Made by a program: the position numbers and the translations under genes. Below are positions 30,695 to 31,407 of a stretch of 31,407 nt of DNA, piece by piece; the stretch's first letter is position 1; each line of letters opens with the position of its first letter. Under the pieces are notes generated by a model that worked only from the letters and a program-made list of their open reading frames with translations, was not told the DNA's origin and did not search any database. The DNA lies in contig BNUH01000033.1 in assembly GCA_025997215.1 (NCBI GenBank), positions 1-31,407 of the forward strand. The letters are read 5' to 3'. The DNA comes from Clostridia bacterium. Lineage in GTDB: Bacteria > Bacillota_A > Clostridia > Christensenellales > Aristaeellaceae.

Positions 30695-31407
30695 ATGGAC
30701 AATCCAAACGCGTTATCAATGAAGCGTCTACTCGAACTGGTCGTAACCATTCCAGAAACCAGGCGAACAACATATGGTAACTTCCAACACAGCCTTGTGA
30801 ATGTACTGTCAATCGCAATAATGGCAGTAGTAAGTGGATTTTTCACATGGGAAAATATGGTTATGTATGCGCAAGGGAAGAAGGAATTTTTAAGCAAAAT
30901 GCTGAATATGAAAGGTTCAGTACCCAGCACATCAACGTTTAAGAGAGTTTTATCAATGATCGAGCCAGAGAAATTGGAGGAAGTATATCGCGCATGGGTA
31001 ATTCCATCGATCAGTAAGAACAACGGTGAACATTACAGTGTAGATGGAAAAACATGTCGAGGAGCAGGGAAGTTTGATGAGTGTTCATTGCATACAATAA
31101 GCGTATATGCAACAGGCAGCGGAATATCAATAGGACAAAGGGCAGTAGATGAGAAGAGCAATGAAATAACAGCGATACCAGTATTGTTGGATGATATAGA
31201 TATAGCAGGAGGAATAGTAAGCATAGATGCGATGGGATGTCAGGAGAAGATAGCAGCGACAATACGTAATAATGAAGCGGATTATATATTAGCGCTCAGG
31301 AAGAATCACAAAAACGCATATGAAGCGGTGGAAGAGTATTTTCCATGGGCAGAAAATACAGCGGCAGAGAAACGGATACTAGATTATGGCTATGCACAAG
31401 AAAGCAG
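30695..31407 (+). CDS. ISAs1-family transposase, 3'-partial at window edge
   Basis: The gene is open to the end of the window, giving about 237 residues. It resembles the ISAs1 (IS4-like, H-repeat-associated) transposases: an N-terminal segment RRTTYGNFQHSLVNVLSIAI (about 29-48), PSTSTFKRVL (about 82-91), the first catalytic Asp in YSVDGKTCRGA (about 115), ISVYATGSGISIGQRAVDEK (about 133-152), and the second Asp in GGIVSIDAMGCQEKIAATI (about 178). The third acidic residue would lie beyond the edge. GAGGTG lies 6 bp before the ATG at 30695. The DNA is visibly more AT-rich than the metabolic genes, consistent with a recent arrival. Confidence 0.9.
   Translation, partial: MDNPNALSMKRLLELVVTIPETRRTTYGNFQHSLVNVLSIAIMAVVSGFFTWENMVMYAQGKKEFLSKMLNMKGSVPSTSTFKRVLSMIEPEKLEEVYRAWVIPSISKNNGEHYSVDGKTCRGAGKFDECSLHTISVYATGSGISIGQRAVDEKSNEITAIPVLLDDIDIAGGIVSIDAMGCQEKIAATIRNNEADYILALRKNHKNAYEAVEEYFPWAENTAAEKRILDYGYAQES

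Noticed and set aside
1..31407. CRISPR array, tRNA or rRNA genes, riboswitches
   Set aside because: I looked for regularly spaced repeats, cloverleaf-like segments and conserved RNA motifs and found none. Small hairpins in gaps do not fit these classes.

Overview
The window looks like a carbohydrate-uptake and glycan-processing region from a moderately GC-rich member of the Bacillota, most likely an uncultured Clostridia-type anaerobe. This rests on the gene families: LplB/YtcP-type binding-protein-dependent permeases, a membrane-bound YesN-like AraC sensor, and a binding-protein/NHL/YIP1/DUF5696 block of a kind I recall from Paenibacillus and Clostridia. Shine-Dalgarno sequences are also strong (AGGAGG/GGGGGAGG). 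No 16S rRNA or tRNA is present, so placement stops there.

Layout. Positions 1-2049 are mobile DNA: the 3'-truncated, frameshifted remains of an IS630-type transposase gene, abutted by a complete IS256-type element (463-2049) on the minus strand. That element carries a large hairpin in its tail. Positions 2050-2754 hold the C-terminal remnant of a GNAT acetyltransferase gene and otherwise nothing I recognise. Positions 2755-14414, all plus strand, form a first catabolic cluster: LplB-like permease, YtcP-like permease, secreted LipO-type binding protein, membrane-bound AraC-family sensor/regulator, DUF6259-type (beta/alpha)8 glycosidase, GH42-like glycosidase, and a NamZ/DUF1343-type protein whose usual PEHG motif is replaced. 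An intergenic gap (14415-14868) holds a hairpin and a decayed small ORF.

Positions 14869-30100 form one very tight second operon. A LacI-family regulator with a perfect operator at its own promoter is followed by a giant 935-aa binding protein, two permeases, a secreted and membrane-tethered NHL propeller protein, a YIP1 membrane protein, a membrane-anchored DUF5696 protein, two more permeases, a second binding protein, an SDR oxidoreductase and a leucine-rich-repeat protein. Most junctions are ATGA overlaps, and the run ends at a strong intrinsic terminator. After that come about 350 bp with no recognised gene, a 152-bp MITE-like unit with perfect 15-bp inverted ends and 8-bp direct repeats, and the start of an ISAs1-type transposase gene cut by the window edge.

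How it fits together. Three importers (six permeases, three binding proteins) are encoded but no ATPase, so a shared MsmX-type ATPase elsewhere is expected. The first cluster reads as sense (AraC sensor), import, and cytoplasmic cleavage. The second looks like an envelope-associated machine in which two interleaved ABC importers surround three membrane or extracytoplasmic proteins (NHL, YIP1, DUF5696). The repeated co-arrangement is the most interesting, largely undescribed feature here. Its substrate is not evident from sequence.
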